A stretch of 5,034 bases of DNA. Origin: Halobacteriales archaeon QS_9_68_42 (GTDB lineage Archaea > Halobacteriota > Halobacteria > Halobacteriales > Haloarculaceae). A program made the position numbers and the translations under genes. Positions 4,802 to 5,034 of this stretch are shown here, piece by piece. The DNA is taken from positions 1 through 5,034 of the forward strand of contig PXSE01000072.1 in NCBI GenBank assembly GCA_003022905.1, written 5' to 3'. The first letter of the stretch is position 1; each line of letters opens with the position of its first letter. Under the pieces are notes generated by a model. The model made no database searches. It had not been told where the DNA came from and saw only the letters and a program-made list of their open reading frames with translations.

Positions 4802-5034
4802 CCGACCCCGCGCTCCCGTTCGAACTGGGTGTCGTCTCGCTGGATAACCGGGCCTTCGAGGGCAACAACAACAGCTACCTGCTCGGAACGGAAGCGGGAG
4901 CGACCACGACGCTCGTCGACACCGGCGTCGCCGTCCCGGAAACCCGCGACCAGCTACGAGCGGGCCTCCAGCGGCACGGCCTCGGGTTCGCGGACGTCGA
5001 GCAGGTGCTTCTGACCCACCACCACGCCGACCAC
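4798..5034 (+). CDS. N-terminal part of a metallo-beta-lactamase-fold hydrolase (cut by window end)
   Basis: Seventy-nine codons are visible from GTG 4798 to the last base. The opening strands FELGVVSLDNRAFEGNNNSY and LVDTG (Asp41) are typical of the MBL fold. The final residues THHHADH (73-79) are the hallmark T-H-x-H-x-D-H metal-binding motif, which holds two zinc or iron ions in thioesterases, glyoxalase II enzymes and related hydrolases. The remaining ligands and the C-terminal domain that would identify the substrate lie beyond the window. The GTG start overlaps the stop of a 36-codon frame (GTGA), suggesting translational coupling. It follows the methyltransferase gene on the same strand after about 190 bp. 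Confidence 0.88.
   Translation, partial: MTDPALPFELGVVSLDNRAFEGNNNSYLLGTEAGATTTLVDTGVAVPETRDQLRAGLQRHGLGFADVEQVLLTHHHADH

Noticed and set aside
1..5034. CRISPR array, tRNA or rRNA genes
   Set aside because: No regularly spaced repeats, no cloverleaf with a T-loop signature, and no ribosomal RNA motifs were seen on either strand.

Overview
The window reads as chromosomal DNA of a haloarchaeon (class Halobacteria). The DNA is strongly GC-rich, the proteins are rich in Asp and Glu, and there is a Tat-exported lipobox halocyanin. Most genes have an AT-rich TATA-like box about 25-29 nt before the start codon and no Shine-Dalgarno sequence, the usual archaeal leaderless arrangement. Genus and species cannot be read from the sequence.

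Layout, left to right. At 2-484 (+) lies the 3' end of a secreted or surface protein with a beta-sandwich-like segment. From 485 to 1017 there is no intact gene. This gap holds a short orphan reading frame (551-655), a GC-rich hairpin, and a decayed C-terminus of an IS200/IS605-type TnpB (about 711-905). The TnpB tail runs into a composite stem-loop (883-966) that looks like an IS right end or omegaRNA scaffold. The stem-loop abuts the promoter of a halocyanin gene (1018-1476, +), a small blue-copper electron carrier, followed by a gene of the uracil-DNA glycosylase superfamily (1514-2101, +).

A vapBC-type toxin-antitoxin operon is on the minus strand (antitoxin 2493-2753, PIN toxin 2098-2496). 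Its genes overlap by ATGA, its stop codon overlaps the convergent glycosylase gene's stop, and a perfect 12-bp palindrome sits between its TATA-like box and its start. Upstream of it, 2789-2981 (-) carries two out-of-phase pieces of apparently coding sequence, one resembling the C-terminus of an alpha/beta hydrolase.

The right half is all on the plus strand: a VOC/extradiol-dioxygenase-like metalloprotein (3056-3664), a class I SAM methyltransferase (3839-4609), a 36-codon Arg-rich reading frame (4691-4801), and the start of a metallo-beta-lactamase-fold hydrolase (4798-5034, cut by the window edge) that overlaps it by GTGA.

The genes do not form one pathway. They look like separately promoted housekeeping or accessory genes with two patches of genome turnover: the TnpB remnant and the vapBC/pseudogene patch. 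The most interesting spot is the TnpB tail plus structured right end. If it is still transcribed, it would give an omegaRNA-like RNA whose guide segment would lie on the halocyanin promoter.
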